A DNA stretch of 64,000 nucleotides from Amblyornis subalaris (GCA_018881555.1 JACAXG010000012.1:682001-746000); one strand, 5' to 3'. Counted from the first letter of the stretch, positions 11,983-25,262 are shown. The notes: generated from the letters alone by a model not told the origin. Numbers and translations: made by a program.

Positions 11983-14261
11983 CTATTACGAGCTGCTTAA
12001 CAGTTCACACCCAGCCTGTGAGATAAGACTCAGGCCCTAAGACATGAAGAATTACAACCATACTTTTATTCTTTTGACACCCTACAACCATGTCTATTTA
12101 GAGCCTTGTTAATAAATTAAGCAGTATACGTTTGCACTGAACTGAAATACCTACTTTGACATGTATATTTTATAGTACAATGTGTGCAATTCCCAAATAG
12201 CTTAGTAATGGTGTAGTAGCAGAATTTAGACATGTAAGAACATGAAAGTCTCATTGGCCTTAGAAACAAACCCACACACTGAAATATATTTTCATCCACC
12301 AAATTGTATTTCTTTAAATTATTTCAGAATAACCTATTTCTTTACACTTCCTAAGATAGCCCATAAAAGATGTAACACAATTTAAAAATGAAGTAGAATC
12401 TGTAGGTGAAATAAGACAGGGGAGATGTATGAAAAACTATCTTAAAATATATGAGAAAAGCATGAATATCTTAACTTTTAATTTCAAAGCAAGGCAATGT
12501 CTCTCATTAGTATCAATGGATTCTCCATTAAATGTCTTGAATAGCAATATATGATTATATTTAATGCTAAAAGTGTCAATAAGCAGTGTATTCCTTCAAC
12601 ATCGATCAGTGCACTATTTACCTAAAAACAACTAACACAAAAGCAGATTTTTAAGGGTAAGTTTTACTTTTTGCTGCAGTACATATAGGCACAAGATTCC
12701 AACAGATTCATAATGGTGTAGAAAAGAAGAATTTAGTCCAATAAAAGAATGCAATCAATTCATTGCATCATGCAATCAGTTCATTGGGCAACAGAGTACA
12801 TAACAGTTATGTACAAATTTCACAGCAAAATAGAGGGCTTTTAAAGAAGCACTTATTAAAAAAACCCAAATTCTAGCCTTTTTAAAAAATCTGTTAAAGC
12901 TCTCAGTTTACTCATCAGAGTCAACACTCACTGAGGTCCCACTCAGGAGATCCCCTGGACATGCAACAGAAATCAAATACACACAATTTAAGTTTCATGA
13001 TATGCTTATGTGCATTTTGAATATGAATGTTTATGAAATGTCATGAAAACTCTCATAAATTCAAGCCATCTCTATTCAAGACCACCTTATAACAGAGGTA
13101 AAACATGATATTGCTTAGCAAATAACTTGGAACGAAAAACTAACACACAAGTTACAAAAAACCAAAACTCACCAAATCTATTATTAGCTGTAGATTACTC
13201 ACACCCTCCTCAGCACACACAAAGTCTCGTTCATTGCAGCTGGCATTGTGTAACATGTGCAAAACTGTTAAGTCTGTATGTTATTCAGGATATCTATGAA
13301 GTTGTCAGAAATTAACTGAATAAGAATTTAAAGGAAAACTTTGACCTGATTTTGCCATAGATGTACACAGCACTTTACAATAGTAACAGAGGAATGAAGA
13401 TGCTACCCTAAAAGGTTTGCAGTTTCATGGCAAATTATTAGTCTTGTTCACAGATGCAGCACTATCATTTTGAAAGAAACCGCTTGTAAATAAGGTAAAG
13501 TGTACCTGGCCTTTAAGTCACTAGCAGGAGCCATCTCAAACAAATCTATTTCAGATCTAAAGGTGAAGCTACGCAACAGACAGCCTAGGAGTTACTATTA
13601 ACGGGAGCTTGTGTACCCTTCGTAAATAAAAAACAAAACAAAACCCCATTTCATAAAAACGCTAAATCTCTTGCAGCATAATTAAGATTTATCCTTCCCT
13701 AGATGATCTAGTCCTTGTTAAAGTTGCTCTGTCCTGTCAAACTCAGAACTCCCAAGGTACAACTAATTGCATATGTGAATATATAACACACAGATTGTGT
13801 GAAGTTTGGATTTCCTTACACAAGTCCCACAATATGCTTGCTTATGAACAGAAACGAGGGTGGAATTCATCCCCAGNCCTAAGGTAAATCAGACAGCATA
13901 GATGCCATCCTACCAGGAACACATTTTGTAATAATTTGAACCCACAGGCTGCAATCACTTCTGCCATCCCTCTGCACTGTGCAGTAATTTGGGGGTTCTG
14001 AATCACAAGCAAATGGATTTGGTTGCCTTATTTCTGCTGATGCTTCTGTGGCCTTTGGTTAGTAAGCAGGAGGACAGCAGGGCTCCCAGTCCAGATACCT
14101 CAGGGCTCAAGTAGCATAGTAGCCTTGAATTTCTCCTAGTACAAATAGACTGCATTAATAATTGCAAGGTACACCTTGAAAATAGTATCTGAAAAACGTG
14201 TCTTTCCTGCCATTTATAAATAGCCCTTCAACAGAAATGTAAATGTTCATCTTGAAACTGA

Positions 14262-14306
14262 TGTACATATTTCTAAGGCATTTTCTTCTGTATTCAGCTG
14301 TATATA
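14262..14306 (+). promoter_or_regulatory. Pair of Pumilio-type motifs
   Basis: TGTACATA at 14262-14269 and TGTATATA at 14299-14306 both fit UGUANAUA and are separated by 29 nt. They lie in the putative distal 3' UTR of B3GALT1. Confidence 0.35.
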
Positions 14307-15152
14307 TGTGTAAGTCTGCTTGCTATGTAGCATTCTGTTATGCATGGAGCTGAGTGAGGCATTATATTTGTCCAGTGTTTCAAGAGCCTTAAGCATGTGT
14401 GCCCTAACTTTTGAATGTACAAGATACTTTTTCTTTTGCTGTCAAGTGAATTTAAGACAACACAACAAAAGCCTAATTTTCTACTTCTATTAATTTTCTG
14501 ATATTAGACTTCACTAGCTCGTTACACTTCGATTATTTTCTCTTTGCTCGGAAATCTCAGTATTGCAACCTGGATATAGAAAGGTAGCAATACATCTACT
14601 CATAGGGACAGTTGTCCCTTCCACTCTGTAGTATTTGTGCCACATGGGATACTGTTAAACAAGTGTTTTCAATAGACTTCCTTTAATCAAAAAAATATTT
14701 ACATTACTTAAAGGTCATTTTGTTTCATTGGGCATGGGACAAATGACAACTTGGTTAAACGTGTTGGCTTCTAGTCACTTCAAAAGTGTGACTATAATCA
14801 CATTTTGATTCCAAAATGTACGTGAACAAAGCACATTGAGCGAAGCAGCTGGGGGGGAAGTGCCTCTCTTTAGGAGGAAATTTTTCCACAAAAGCAATTT
14901 TTCTTTTTTATTTTGCTAAAACCACGAGAGAATTTAAACAGACATCTCAAGGTTCATTTTCCACATTTCCTAATAATAATGTTAAGTATCAATTTTGATT
15001 CTTCGAGATTTTTTTTGTCTTTATAATGTAGATGGCAATGACAATTTGTAAATGAAGAGTGTAATTAACTAGAAAAGCTTGTCAACAGTAACCGAACTTT
15101 AGGTGTATCATTATATATGACTGGCTGTACTTATGTATTTATTTGTCTAAAT

Positions 15153-15160
15153 TGTATATA
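15153..15160 (+). promoter_or_regulatory. Distal Pumilio-type motif
   Basis: TGTATATA lies in an AU-rich stretch about 300 nt before the most distal poly(A) signal candidate. A nearby TATTTATTTG (from 15135) resembles an AU-rich instability element. Confidence 0.3.
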
Positions 15161-15456
15161 TTGTTTTATCTATAGTGTCTGTAGGAGTGCATTCTTTTAG
15201 ATTAATGTATTATTTACAGTTTTGTGGGATTGCCAGCAAAGCTGCTAATCAAGATACTATTTTTTTGTATCAATGTCAAATAATAATAATAAAAAAAAAA
15301 TGTGAAAAATTGAAGGCGTCCTGTAAGTTTTCTTCTTCACTTCTATCTAGAAATGTAAATGGTACTACCTGAAAACACAGTACCAGTGAATCGGCTCATT
15401 TGTCATGAGGAAAAATATTGTGCTGTAAAAGCAGATTTATAAAAAATAATTGAAAA

Positions 15457-15462
15457 AATAAA
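15457..15462 (+). promoter_or_regulatory. Distal poly(A) signal candidate of B3GALT1
   Basis: AATAAA is followed within 40 nt by T-rich and TG-containing sequence (ttcattctttgtg), a reasonable downstream element. Another AATAAA inside an ATA repeat lies at 15288-15293. The choice between them is uncertain. Confidence 0.4.
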
Positions 15463-15480
15463 ACAAAATACTACTTTTAT

Positions 15481-18200
15481 TCATTCTTTGTGCAACAACT
15501 TCATCAAGCTGATGTCCACATGTTCAGGTGTACTACTTCATCTGAAGCCAAAAACATAACATTAAAGCAGCCACAGCAATACCTGGCAAAGTAGCAGGTT
15601 CATCCTGTGCTTTGCCTTATTCAGCTACTTTGGCATCCCCAGCCAATGAGACCCAAGTTTGGCCATTCTAAGGTAGCAAAGTTTTTTGAATCCCTCAACA
15701 TGGCTCTTCTGCTACTTCCATGGTGTCTTAACATGTGTGCTTGCAGCCATCAAAAGCTACACACAGGAGAAAAGGGTACAAATGCCCCAAAACCCACTTC
15801 TCATAAACCACAACAAACTTGTCTGACATTGCTGTGTGACCACCAGGGTCACCCATACAGATGGAAGGGGTCCTCCCTTGTCTCTCACAGACACACATTA
15901 ACCCTGACAGAGCCTTTTGCCTGCCCACAAAGCACCAGAAAATAAATGAAGAATCACAACCTGAATACACCCATATTATCCAGTTAGTCTCGTGTTGTGT
16001 TTGTCTCCCAATAAAAATATATTAAGATACTGTTTTGTCTCACAGGAAGGTCTGGGCAACCTTTAGGGTCCTCATATCAAAACAAAAGCACAAAACAAAA
16101 TAACACAGAAGTAGGAAAAAGTCCCTTTTGTTGTAAGAACTAATCGGAAAAATTCCTCTCTCCCCACTCTTCCCTTTGCAGTTTCCCGTGTAGAACAAAA
16201 TATCTAGCCTCTCTTCCACTGGCTTCAGAGTTGAATATCCAAAGCTCATTCACGAAATGGAGGGGAAAATAACCCCATCTCTGAGAAGCAAGGTAGCTTT
16301 TGCAAACCAAAGTGTATTTCCTTTGGGTCACCTGTTTCAGAAGGAGTTGAAGCCTGCAACAGAGTCCTCAGGCATCCCAGGAGTGTCTGCAGGAACACAG
16401 CAACCTTATAAACCATAATGAGATGCTTTAAACCAACCAAGAGTTTCACATACAGTAAAACCCCTCCAATCGTTTTCATCTCTCTTGTTTTCACCAAAGC
16501 AGCCTGAGTCTAATTGCAACACTTACATGGTGTTTAATTAATAGACAGCTTGGAGATATAGAGATATTAGCACTAGTAGGATGGATTTCATGTAGCTTGA
16601 TTATCTTAATTACAAGCATTCTATTTTCTCATTTACTTAATTGATTGTCAGAGATTTCCAAAGAAATTTGCACTGCCCTAAGTGAAAACAGTATGTAAAA
16701 AACCTTCTTAAAACTGCTGAGGCTGGCCTATTAAGGCAGCAACGCGTCAGAAAAAAGGAGATCTGTATGACACGGAACATTGTACTGAATAGCATCTGCT
16801 GCCTTTTCTCTTGTTAAAAATATGAATTTATTAAATGGAAGAAGAGTCATCTGGGGAGAAAAAAAAAAAGGAATGTACCTTATATATTCAACTGCACCCG
16901 AAATTGTCTCAAGTATCTCCTCTGATGACTTGCCTAACACAGGAAAAAAGATCCGTTTTTCTGCTAGGTCTGCACATTAGCTGACTCGACATTATAGCTC
17001 TGCCTCACCTGAAAGAGCCAAGAGCAAGAGGCGATTTATTTGTCATGCAAGATTTATTCTCGAGCACTTATTCTGCAAAGGCAGCATTACATAACAAGCT
17101 CAACAGATTTAAGTGCAGTGGTTTTGTAATGCAGACAACTTTTATTTGGGGAAAGCAAATACCCCAAAGTTGAGGTGTGCTGGCTAACACCTACCATATC
17201 TGCATCTATCAACCATCCCTTTTTCCTTTAGGAGTTCCTTTCTCTGGCCTGTATTCTAACATGACCTCTTTCTTCAAAGAGAAATGGAACCTCTAGGTAC
17301 CTTAGGATAGCAGTAAAAGCAAGGGGGAAGCAGGGAGCACCCTACAGCACCATTACAAGCTTTTTCCTTGATTTACAAAATTCGCTTTAGTCTCACTCTG
17401 TTGTTCTGTACTTTTAATCTGCTTCAATCTTGTGCATTTCCCTGTTGTTTCCTCACTCTATTTTCCTTATGCGCTTTTGCATAGCTTAGCATTCTCCCAT
17501 CTAAACGTAACCATTCAAACCAGCCACAAAAATAAGAACACAGTGTNTTTATGAAGAGGTGGCCCTTACCTGAAAGGTTTGCAGTCCTACACTGCCTAAT
17601 ACGTGGCAAAATTAATTCAGCAAGTTTCAGGGGACAAGTAGCACTTGAAGTAGTTCCTTCAAGAATCTTTTCTTTGATATTGCCTGTTTTAGGTATATGG
17701 AAAAAAACCCAACAATCTATCATCTTTCATCTTGCTTCTGCCTGCAGAGATCACTATCACAGGCCTAAGGTTGTTTTTTTCCCTTATTCTTTTTGCCTTT
17801 CCTCACATAACCTTGGATAGTTCATCAGAATTCAAAACAGCATTTTTTCATGTTTCACTTTAACTTCCATTTAATCAAGTATACTTTATTCCACAACTTC
17901 AATGTTTTAAACTTTTTATCTGCTTCTGCTCCCTGTGTTGCCTCCACTCTTCTCATATCTTCCGAACGGTCAGACATCTGGCACTGAATCTATTACAAGT
18001 GTATTTGCATGACGGCTGAGCACAACAGTACTTTTCTCTGTCCTGTCTTTGAGGTATCAGAAGCCACATTATTGGATTAGTTTCACCAGACAGGACAGTT
18101 TATCTTAATATTATCACATTTGAAGCAGAAAATGAACTTCTGCCAGCATCTGGAGTAGACAACAAGTCTACAGGGCTACAGTAGCTATAGACATGGTAGG
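15481..18200. other. Intergenic, no gene seen
   Basis: No exon is supported on either strand. The short open frames have no family resemblance. Part of it (about 16500-17110) is rich in TAATTA/ATTGAT-like homeodomain motifs and is discussed as a possible conserved element. Confidence 0.6.
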
Positions 18201-18670
18201 TGTTGTAAAGGAAACTTCCCAGTCTGACCATTCCCGAGACTCTGGCAGTCACACTCCCAAGGCCACACTTCCATTGCTGGGACCGGAGCCCCTTCACGCC
18301 GGGTNGGTCCCGCTGGACCCCCGGCCGGGCCCCCTCACACGGCCAGACCGGGTTTCCCACAGCGGAGTCTCACGTGTCTATAAAGCCATTTATTCACGGC
18401 ACAGTAACACAGAAATGGCTCAAGCTGGTGCCTCCAAGGAGCGACCCCACCAAAGGAACCCCTGGGCTTTTGTACCCTCACAGCCCCAGCGCGGGGGAGT
18501 CTGGGCTCCTGCTGTGTCCCTCAGTGTCCGTTCCCCTGGCCAGCACCACCGTCTCGTGCCCTTTGTCATGCAGAATTGGCAGTTCACGCCTCTTGTCTCC
18601 CACCCAGAGCTCCATCTACAGCTTCAAATCCAGCTACCTGCACCAGATGTATCCCTCAGAGGTGTCTACA
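18201..18670 (-). mobile_element. Solo LTR-like block of an old endogenous retrovirus
   Basis: A roughly 470-bp block stands out from AT-rich surroundings by high GC and CpG content. On the minus strand it has LTR order: a TATA-like TACAAAAG (18467-18474), then an AATAAA poly(A) signal about 80 nt downstream (18389-18394), then a GC-rich U5-like part. The chosen ends read TGT at 18201 and ACA at 18670, the usual LTR termini. I found no target-site duplication at these ends (gtagg left, gaccc right), so the borders are provisional. No internal retroviral genes or second LTR are present, which suggests a solo LTR. A CpG-rich promoter of another kind is the alternative. Confidence 0.5.
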
Positions 18671-20794
18671 GACCCATACTTTTCAAAAGTATGCCGTTAA
18701 TTAATTTTATATAGAATATCATTTCCCCCCGCAAAGGCCTCAGAAAGGTCCAGGTCATTCAGGACCAACTCCTCAAGGTGCACTGAGGCTTTGTATTTTG
18801 TTTGCCATCACTTTGGTATTTAACAAGCTTTGGTTGCAGGATGGTTTATGAAATGAAGCATTGCTGCCTCTGGAGAGTAGTATCCTGTATGGACGAGGCT
18901 GACTCCGTACTTCCCGAGCACCATTTTATTCTAAGCATAGCTGTACTTTGAATTAGTAATGCAGCTGATGCCAAGGTTGATGATAGGCTGCTTTAATTGG
19001 TCATTAAAAGGCAGTATTATTTACTGCCTTGTTTCTTGGATTCAGCATTTCTACACATGGGGATAAAACTAATGGACTAGAATAAAGAATATATACAGCA
19101 CGTAATTAAAATTACATTTTTTAATAGGAGAACATACATGCACACAGTGCAGGTGCTGTCATAGAAGCAGAGGTTATGGAAGTATACATTTTAATTTGTA
19201 TTATACTGCAATTTAGCTGTTACTTCAAACAGATGGGTGAGTTGTGCAACATTTTTAAACTGATCTAATTACTTGCAAAGGTATTGGCTTGTGTTAATTG
19301 GTGCAATAAATTACACAATGGTTCACAGATTCCATTAAAAAGGACTTTGAACATGTAGTATCTATAGGAAAATAAACTGAGCCTTGCAAGGCAGTATTTG
19401 ACAAAATAGTTATTGGCTGTTTGTTTTATCAATATGTAAACAAGATCAAAAAAGCCCACCATTCACGCAAGACAAATGTGCCTAACATGATAGATATTGA
19501 TGAATAAATGTATCTCAGAGACGTGAATGTTTGAGACAATATATCCAACCATATGCCTAGAAGAATGCTCAGAGTAAGTAAAAGTAAATGGTTTACCCTT
19601 ACTTGCCCCCCACAAGAAACCCACTAGTTAAACGTGCAATTTAACTGGTGTGGGATGATTACTGTTGTCCTTGTTTAGGACAAAGTGATTTACTCAAACA
19701 TGAGACATGGGGAAGAAGGACCACAAGAACATGTAATAGCCTATGAAATATCTGGACCTCTACTCTAGTCAATTTAAGGTTTAAGCTCCAGATGTTGCTT
19801 CTTGTCTTGAACTCAAGGAATATCCTAAATCCCCTAAGTCAACAAGTAGAAAAATGTCTAGCCTATTAAGTACCACAGAAGACTACACCTGTATTAGACA
19901 GCTAAACAAAATCTGTAGGGCAAGAATGGTTATCAAACTGTAGCAGCAATATTAGGAAAGCTTTCTAGCACAACCAGGCAAAAACCTTGCAGGATCCTTG
20001 GTTGCGCTTTGGCACAAAGCTTACACTGGGGAAGAGCACATTTCATCTTGGAGGAAAAAATCATGGGGCCCCAAAACGTTACATTTTAGGATTTCTAGGA
20101 TCTAAGGAGAGTAAGGAAAGTGAACCTTTAGCAGACAAAGTTACCTCATTTGTGACAAATCATCTATCTCCTGGATGTTTAAAATGAAATACTTTTAATT
20201 TTTTTTCATGGTTTTGAAACTGCTGTGTTGGAAATGCTATTGAAAACAAGTTTGCACTTCTATCTTCTGCTAAACACAAGAGAGATACCACTTCAAAGGA
20301 GTACATTACGTTTCACTTGAATGCTGTGACAGACACATCAGTAAGTAAGATAAAAATCATACGAATTGTCAGTGTTAATACTACCACCTGACCATGTTTC
20401 CCCTTTCCAGGTCTGATCATCAATAATTTCATTCTTTTCTATGCCCTTCATTTCAATAGCACCTAACAGTTTATTATTTTTTTATGCATGAAAATTTCCC
20501 TAAAACTGAATTTTGTTTAAGTGGAAAAAAATGCTTAATGTAATGCAAACTTTTTCAAGGAAAACCAGAAAAAATTGCATCTGGAAAATTGTACTTGCAT
20601 GCACATGGCTGGCTGGCAACATGGACATGAAATACAGAAATAAAATGAGAAACACTTGTTTTTTCCTCCACAAGTATTGTGAGGATGGGTGACAGCTCCC
20701 GAGGAGACATTAGGGCAAACAGCACTGCCCTTTCCCAGGTATTACTTTAATAGTCATGCATTGTTTAAGAGCAAGAAAACCTGAACTAATCAAA
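18671..20794. other. Intergenic, nothing recognised
   Basis: AT-rich sequence without supported exons, RNA genes or repeats. A homeodomain-motif-rich stretch lies near 18930-19030. Confidence 0.6.
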
Positions 20795-20858
20795 GATTGA
20801 GCGGTGGACTACAAGACCTTTAAAGGTCCCTTCCAACCCAAACTACTCTATGGTTCTG
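20795..20858 (+). mobile_element. CR1 LINE 3' tail (first copy)
   Basis: The sequence matches the end of the avian CR1 3' UTR: a diverged 'ggactacaagacctttaaaggtcccttccaacccaaac' type segment followed by a relic of the terminal ATTCTATG octamer (actctatgg). Only the extreme 3' end is present, as usual for 5'-truncated CR1 copies. No coding part remains. Confidence 0.8.
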
Positions 20859-20866
20859 CTGCTCAT

Positions 20867-20926
20867 TGCAGGGGGGTTGGACTAGATGGCCTTTTAGAGA
20901 TCCCTTGTAACCCAAACCATTCTACA
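20867..20926 (+). mobile_element. CR1 LINE 3' tail (second copy)
   Basis: A second CR1 tail in the same orientation begins with ggggggttggactagatgg and ends with cccaaaccattctac. It lies about 8 bp from the end of the first. The two differ in sequence, so this is probably two CR1 ends or an internally duplicated tail, not a recent duplication. Confidence 0.85.
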
Positions 20927-23504
20927 AAAGGAAGGGAAAACAACATCACAACAACATCGCTCATAGGTGAAGAAACTCCGGACAGGAAAAGAAACAAAGG
21001 AGCTTTACAAAAAAAGACTAGACACAAAAAACTTGGGAACTGCAAAAATTTTAGTGGAAATGATACACTACTGATGACAAAAATACTCATTTCTTTGAAG
21101 CTTATGTCAGATAACAGAGGTTTAGAAAAATAAAGGTGTTCTGAAATTTCATGTACACCACTGCCTCTAATCTGCATGTTTATTCTCAGTTTGCTGTAAT
21201 GCCAAGACACTATGTATGCTTTAAGCAATAATTCACAATGGGTGAGGCAACATCATCTGTGGGATTTTCAGCTGCCTGGAATACATCAGACAATTGGAAA
21301 CAGATTTATCTTAGCAGTTCTGAAAGTACATATTTGTGAAACTGCACTTTTAATCATATCAGGACCCACACCATGATGAAAAGCAGCATTTTAAAGAGGA
21401 GTAGTACATACTCTGTCTTCTTCCCGCAACTCTTTCTAACAGGCTTTCCAATAAATTCAGTTCATTGCATTTAGGCCAAAATTGCATATTCAATATATCA
21501 AATTTAAATTACAACACAGACCTAATTTAACCATAAACCACACGATAATTCCTCAAGATAATATATCACTAATAGGTAAAATTACAAAAGCTTAATTCTT
21601 TTTTTTTTGGAAAAACTTCTTCCATGCTAGCTTGAAAGAACATCCAAAACAGAAAGAAGTTGGTAATGGAAATGTAAATGGCATACACCAATAACTTAGC
21701 TTTACCTGCCTGACTGTTACAATGGAATTTATATGGGTACCATTTTGTATTGTGCAAAGTGCATTGATACCCTTGTTCCTAAATTTGCCAATATCTGCAC
21801 TTAACAGAACATTATACACAATCCTTCTTAGTATTAACTTACCATAAATTCAGATAGTAATATGATTCAGTTCTACAAGAATAGATCATCTCTGAAATGC
21901 GCTCTAGAAGGCAATAAGTTTGCCTTTAAATGTAAAAAAATTATTTTCAGAGTTAAGAAATTTCTTTTGTGACTAAGACAAGGATTATGATCATTGTTAG
22001 ATAAGCAGTAGAATCCCTAATTTCCAGTTTGTTATGTATTTATATTATCTAGTGTTAATATGCAACCATATTAGTCTCCCAGAGAAGCTTTTGAAAGGCT
22101 CTCATTGAGATCTGAGCATATAAGTGATTGAAATGGTTTTGGTTTGTTTTTTTCAAATGCCTTTAAAATAGTAACAAATTGTTAAATTGCATAGATTTGT
22201 TTTGTCAAGCCTTAGTAATGCTCCATTAGCTTAATTTGTCTTGACAGACAAACAGAACTCAGGTCCAGGAAGAAAAACACAAGTTCAGAGGCCACAATCA
22301 AAGTAAAACACAGCACGGACATATCAAAAGCTCAATACTGTAAGAAAGAACCAGTGAGGTTTACAGCTGAAGTCCCAGCTACAGAACGGGCTTGGGTTTT
22401 TCCACCACATAACTCTGCACATATCAAAGCCCTGCTAGATTTTCTTCACAGTTACAGTGGCAGCTTTAAAACCCACAAATGACTGGTGCAGTAAGTCAAA
22501 TCTGGGGGAGTTTGTTATACAGAACTTTTAGGAATTGCTCAACAGTTAATGCAGCTGCATCTTGGTCTCTAGAGCTGGCCATCAAGAACTAAATCATGTA
22601 AAGCTGTGAGCAAGCTCTGAAACGGTTTTCTAGAAAGGGCAGTTTCCAACCAACAGCAGTTATAACTTCTGAAAAGAGTCTGTACATACACCTCTGCAAG
22701 AACAAGAGCACAACATCTGTAGGGCCCAGAGATTTCCTCATTAGACAGTGAGTTGTCCATGGAAAGACAAAGGTCCATGGAAAGGAAAAGGTGAGGGAGG
22801 ACTAGGGAGATGGAACAAGGGGCCCAGTACCTCACATTTCTCTCATGTCAAGTTAAGTGCTGTTACGCTGGGACCCACACAAAAAGATAAATCCACTTGT
22901 AAAAAATAACATTTCAGAACAGAGGAAAAGGAAAACAAAGTGTTTTGTGAACTGCAAGGTTCACAACAGTTTTGTGTAACTATCTATATATTGGCAGAGA
23001 AACACTGTGGAGAGCTGAACAATTATTGATGTAATTTTTGGAAAAATCAAATGTCACGAATAAAATTAAATTGGTATGTGAAGTACTAGAGTTTTGTTTG
23101 TTTAGGAAATTGCTACCACGTACTTTTTAGATATGAAGCAAGGACTGCATGTAAACAAGCAAGAGCAGCACAAAAGGGTGCTTACACCTCAAGGATGTAT
23201 TAAATACTTTATCAGGATCTTTGTCCTCACCCTGAGGTTATATAGTCATGTACCTGCCTACAAAGTGAGCGTTAAAACCACGGCGTGAAAATAAGGGAAT
23301 GTACAAGAGAGATGTGCTGGTGCAGGGTGAGAGAACCAGAGCTGAGGTACTTGTTTTCAGGCACTTAAAAGCTAAATATAAGCTAGGACGTAACAAAATA
23401 CCGTGTATCTACTGGCAACGCTGCATTTGCCATCCTGCTCCACAGGATTTTCTCCTCTCCTCTTTGAATAAATAATGAGCACAGGCTGAGAAGCAAGACT
23501 GCAT

Positions 23505-23665
23505 CCAGGCAATGTCGTGGAGGCCCATCCACGCTTCTCGCGCCTGCACTCCATGCACGCACACAGGCTCCGCGATCCGCAGCAACCAGTGCCCCGCGGC
23601 ACAGCCAGAGCGTCGGCCCTGCTGGGCGGCCCCTGCGCTGCCTTTAGCACAAGCACTCAACCACG
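23505..23665. other. Short CpG-rich patch of unknown origin
   Basis: About 160 bp with many CpG dinucleotides (for example cttctcgcgcc, ccgcgatccgc, gagcgtcgg) in an AT-rich setting. An AATAAA lies just to the left at 23467. It could be a remnant of a GC-rich mobile element or a weak promoter of a non-coding transcript. Nothing in it decides which. Confidence 0.5.
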
Positions 23666-25216
23666 TCCAGAAAACAGAGCAGGGCTGGCTGGAGCAGCTC
23701 TGGAGAAGTCTTACAAAAGTCATAAAAACACAAAATAAAAGTTACAGTTACAAGATATTACGGTATAAATAATTTCTCCTATGCATTGCCTTGGCAGTAA
23801 TTAACATAAATACATAAGGTATATTTGATAAGTGGTAGCCCCACCAATACCGGACACATGCAATAAAACAGGCCTTTTGCAATTATTAACCAGTCAGAAT
23901 TTTAACTTGTGCTAAAAAACACATTTTGCCTCAAATGAATTTGAGAACAAATCATCTGCATGTTCCAGTACGTCAAAGTATATCCCCTGCTAAACCAAAA
24001 TGGTGCCAAACATTCTCAAGATGCCAATTTCACGGCAAGTAAAACACTGTCACTTTTCTGTACCACTGAAGACACACATCTAACACACCCTAACCTGGAA
24101 AACAAATCTCTTTACTCTCCTGAACTGAAACAGACTGTTTGATTCGCTTTGTTGTAATTGTTTGCATCCAATGCTGTCTTCAGTTTAAACTGATATCAAT
24201 TTGGTCACAAGGTCACTGGAGTACTCTTCCAAAGGGTATTTTTAGGCCTTCAGCTTATACCAGAAAAAGGAAGGAATATTAAATTTACTTCAGTACTGTT
24301 ACTTTCAGCATAAACTCTTATGTTGCCTAAAACAATGTAAAGCTCAACTATTCTAACAACAGAATATGAAGATGAGAAAAAAGGGGAAAGAGTAACGCTC
24401 ACTCATTTGCTTAAACACAGCCCTGCCTTGATTTCCACAGACCAATCCATACTACACTACCTTCGAACAGGACAGACCCCCAGAGATTCAGACTTCTGTT
24501 GGTCTTATAAATCCACACACATAAATAAATACACTGAAATCCGTGAACACAAAGCAGTATTAAATGAGAAATTTATGTAACGCTAAATTGTATCTCAGTA
24601 GCTCTCATTCAAGAGTCTAGACTTATCTTTGCAAAAATCCTTTTGAAGAAAAAGAAAAAAACTATCAAGCAACACACAAGTGCAGGAGTTTCCTCACCCT
24701 TTCCATCTTTTGTGGAACATCAGTTTATGTGTGACTTGGCAGTGCAGCATCTGACAGGCAAATTGACAAGGTTAGCACTGAACCTAATCAGACACAATCA
24801 GAAAACTCTTTCTCTCTGGTCTCATTTTCTGCTTGGATAGCTCTGCTATGCTATTATAAATACGAAAAGCTTGCAGCACAAGCAGAGTGGAAGACTTCAG
24901 AGAGATTTTAGTAATCACCTTCCATTCAAATCACACCTAGTCTTTAATCACGATTGGATCCTTTTCCATTTTATAGCCCCAGGAGTAAACTGAGGAGCTC
25001 ATAATCAACACAGATTAGGAGTGAAATTTTAGTCCCACTGAAGCTGTTGTGAAGTATTATTAATTCATGGGGCCGAGATTTCAATAATGGTCCTTCCCCC
25101 TGGATTCTCTGTTCTAATTCAAGGTGGATTTCTCCACCCTGTTCCTATTTCTCATAATATAGAGTAAATGCTCCAGTGAAGTTACGGTGTGTTTTAATCA
25201 GAGATGATCTAACAAG

Positions 25217-25262
25217 GAGAGAGGAAAAAAAAAAAGAGAAGGGGGAGAGAGAGAGAAAAAGG
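25217..25262 (+). repeat. Purine (GA/A)-rich tract
   Basis: An uninterrupted run of A and G, including an 11-A run and a GAGAGAGA stretch. Low-complexity sequence; no function is implied. Confidence 0.8.

Larger units (their letters stand above)
11694..15480 (+). other. B3GALT1: Probable long 3' UTR of B3GALT1
   Basis: AU-rich sequence follows the stop codon with no other gene signal for about 3.8 kb. AATAAA motifs lie at 11977, 12111, 12740, 13625, 15288 and 15457, and Pumilio-type motifs are present, as expected of a long regulated 3' UTR. The distal end is placed after the 15457 signal because T/G-rich sequence follows it. Alternative shorter ends at the proximal signals are equally possible. 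Length is inference. Confidence 0.5.

Noticed and set aside
15607..15945. Zinc-finger-like HTGEKG in a 112-codon frame
   Set aside because: Only one linker-like string occurs. The C2H2 spacing is not met and no second finger is present, so it is chance.
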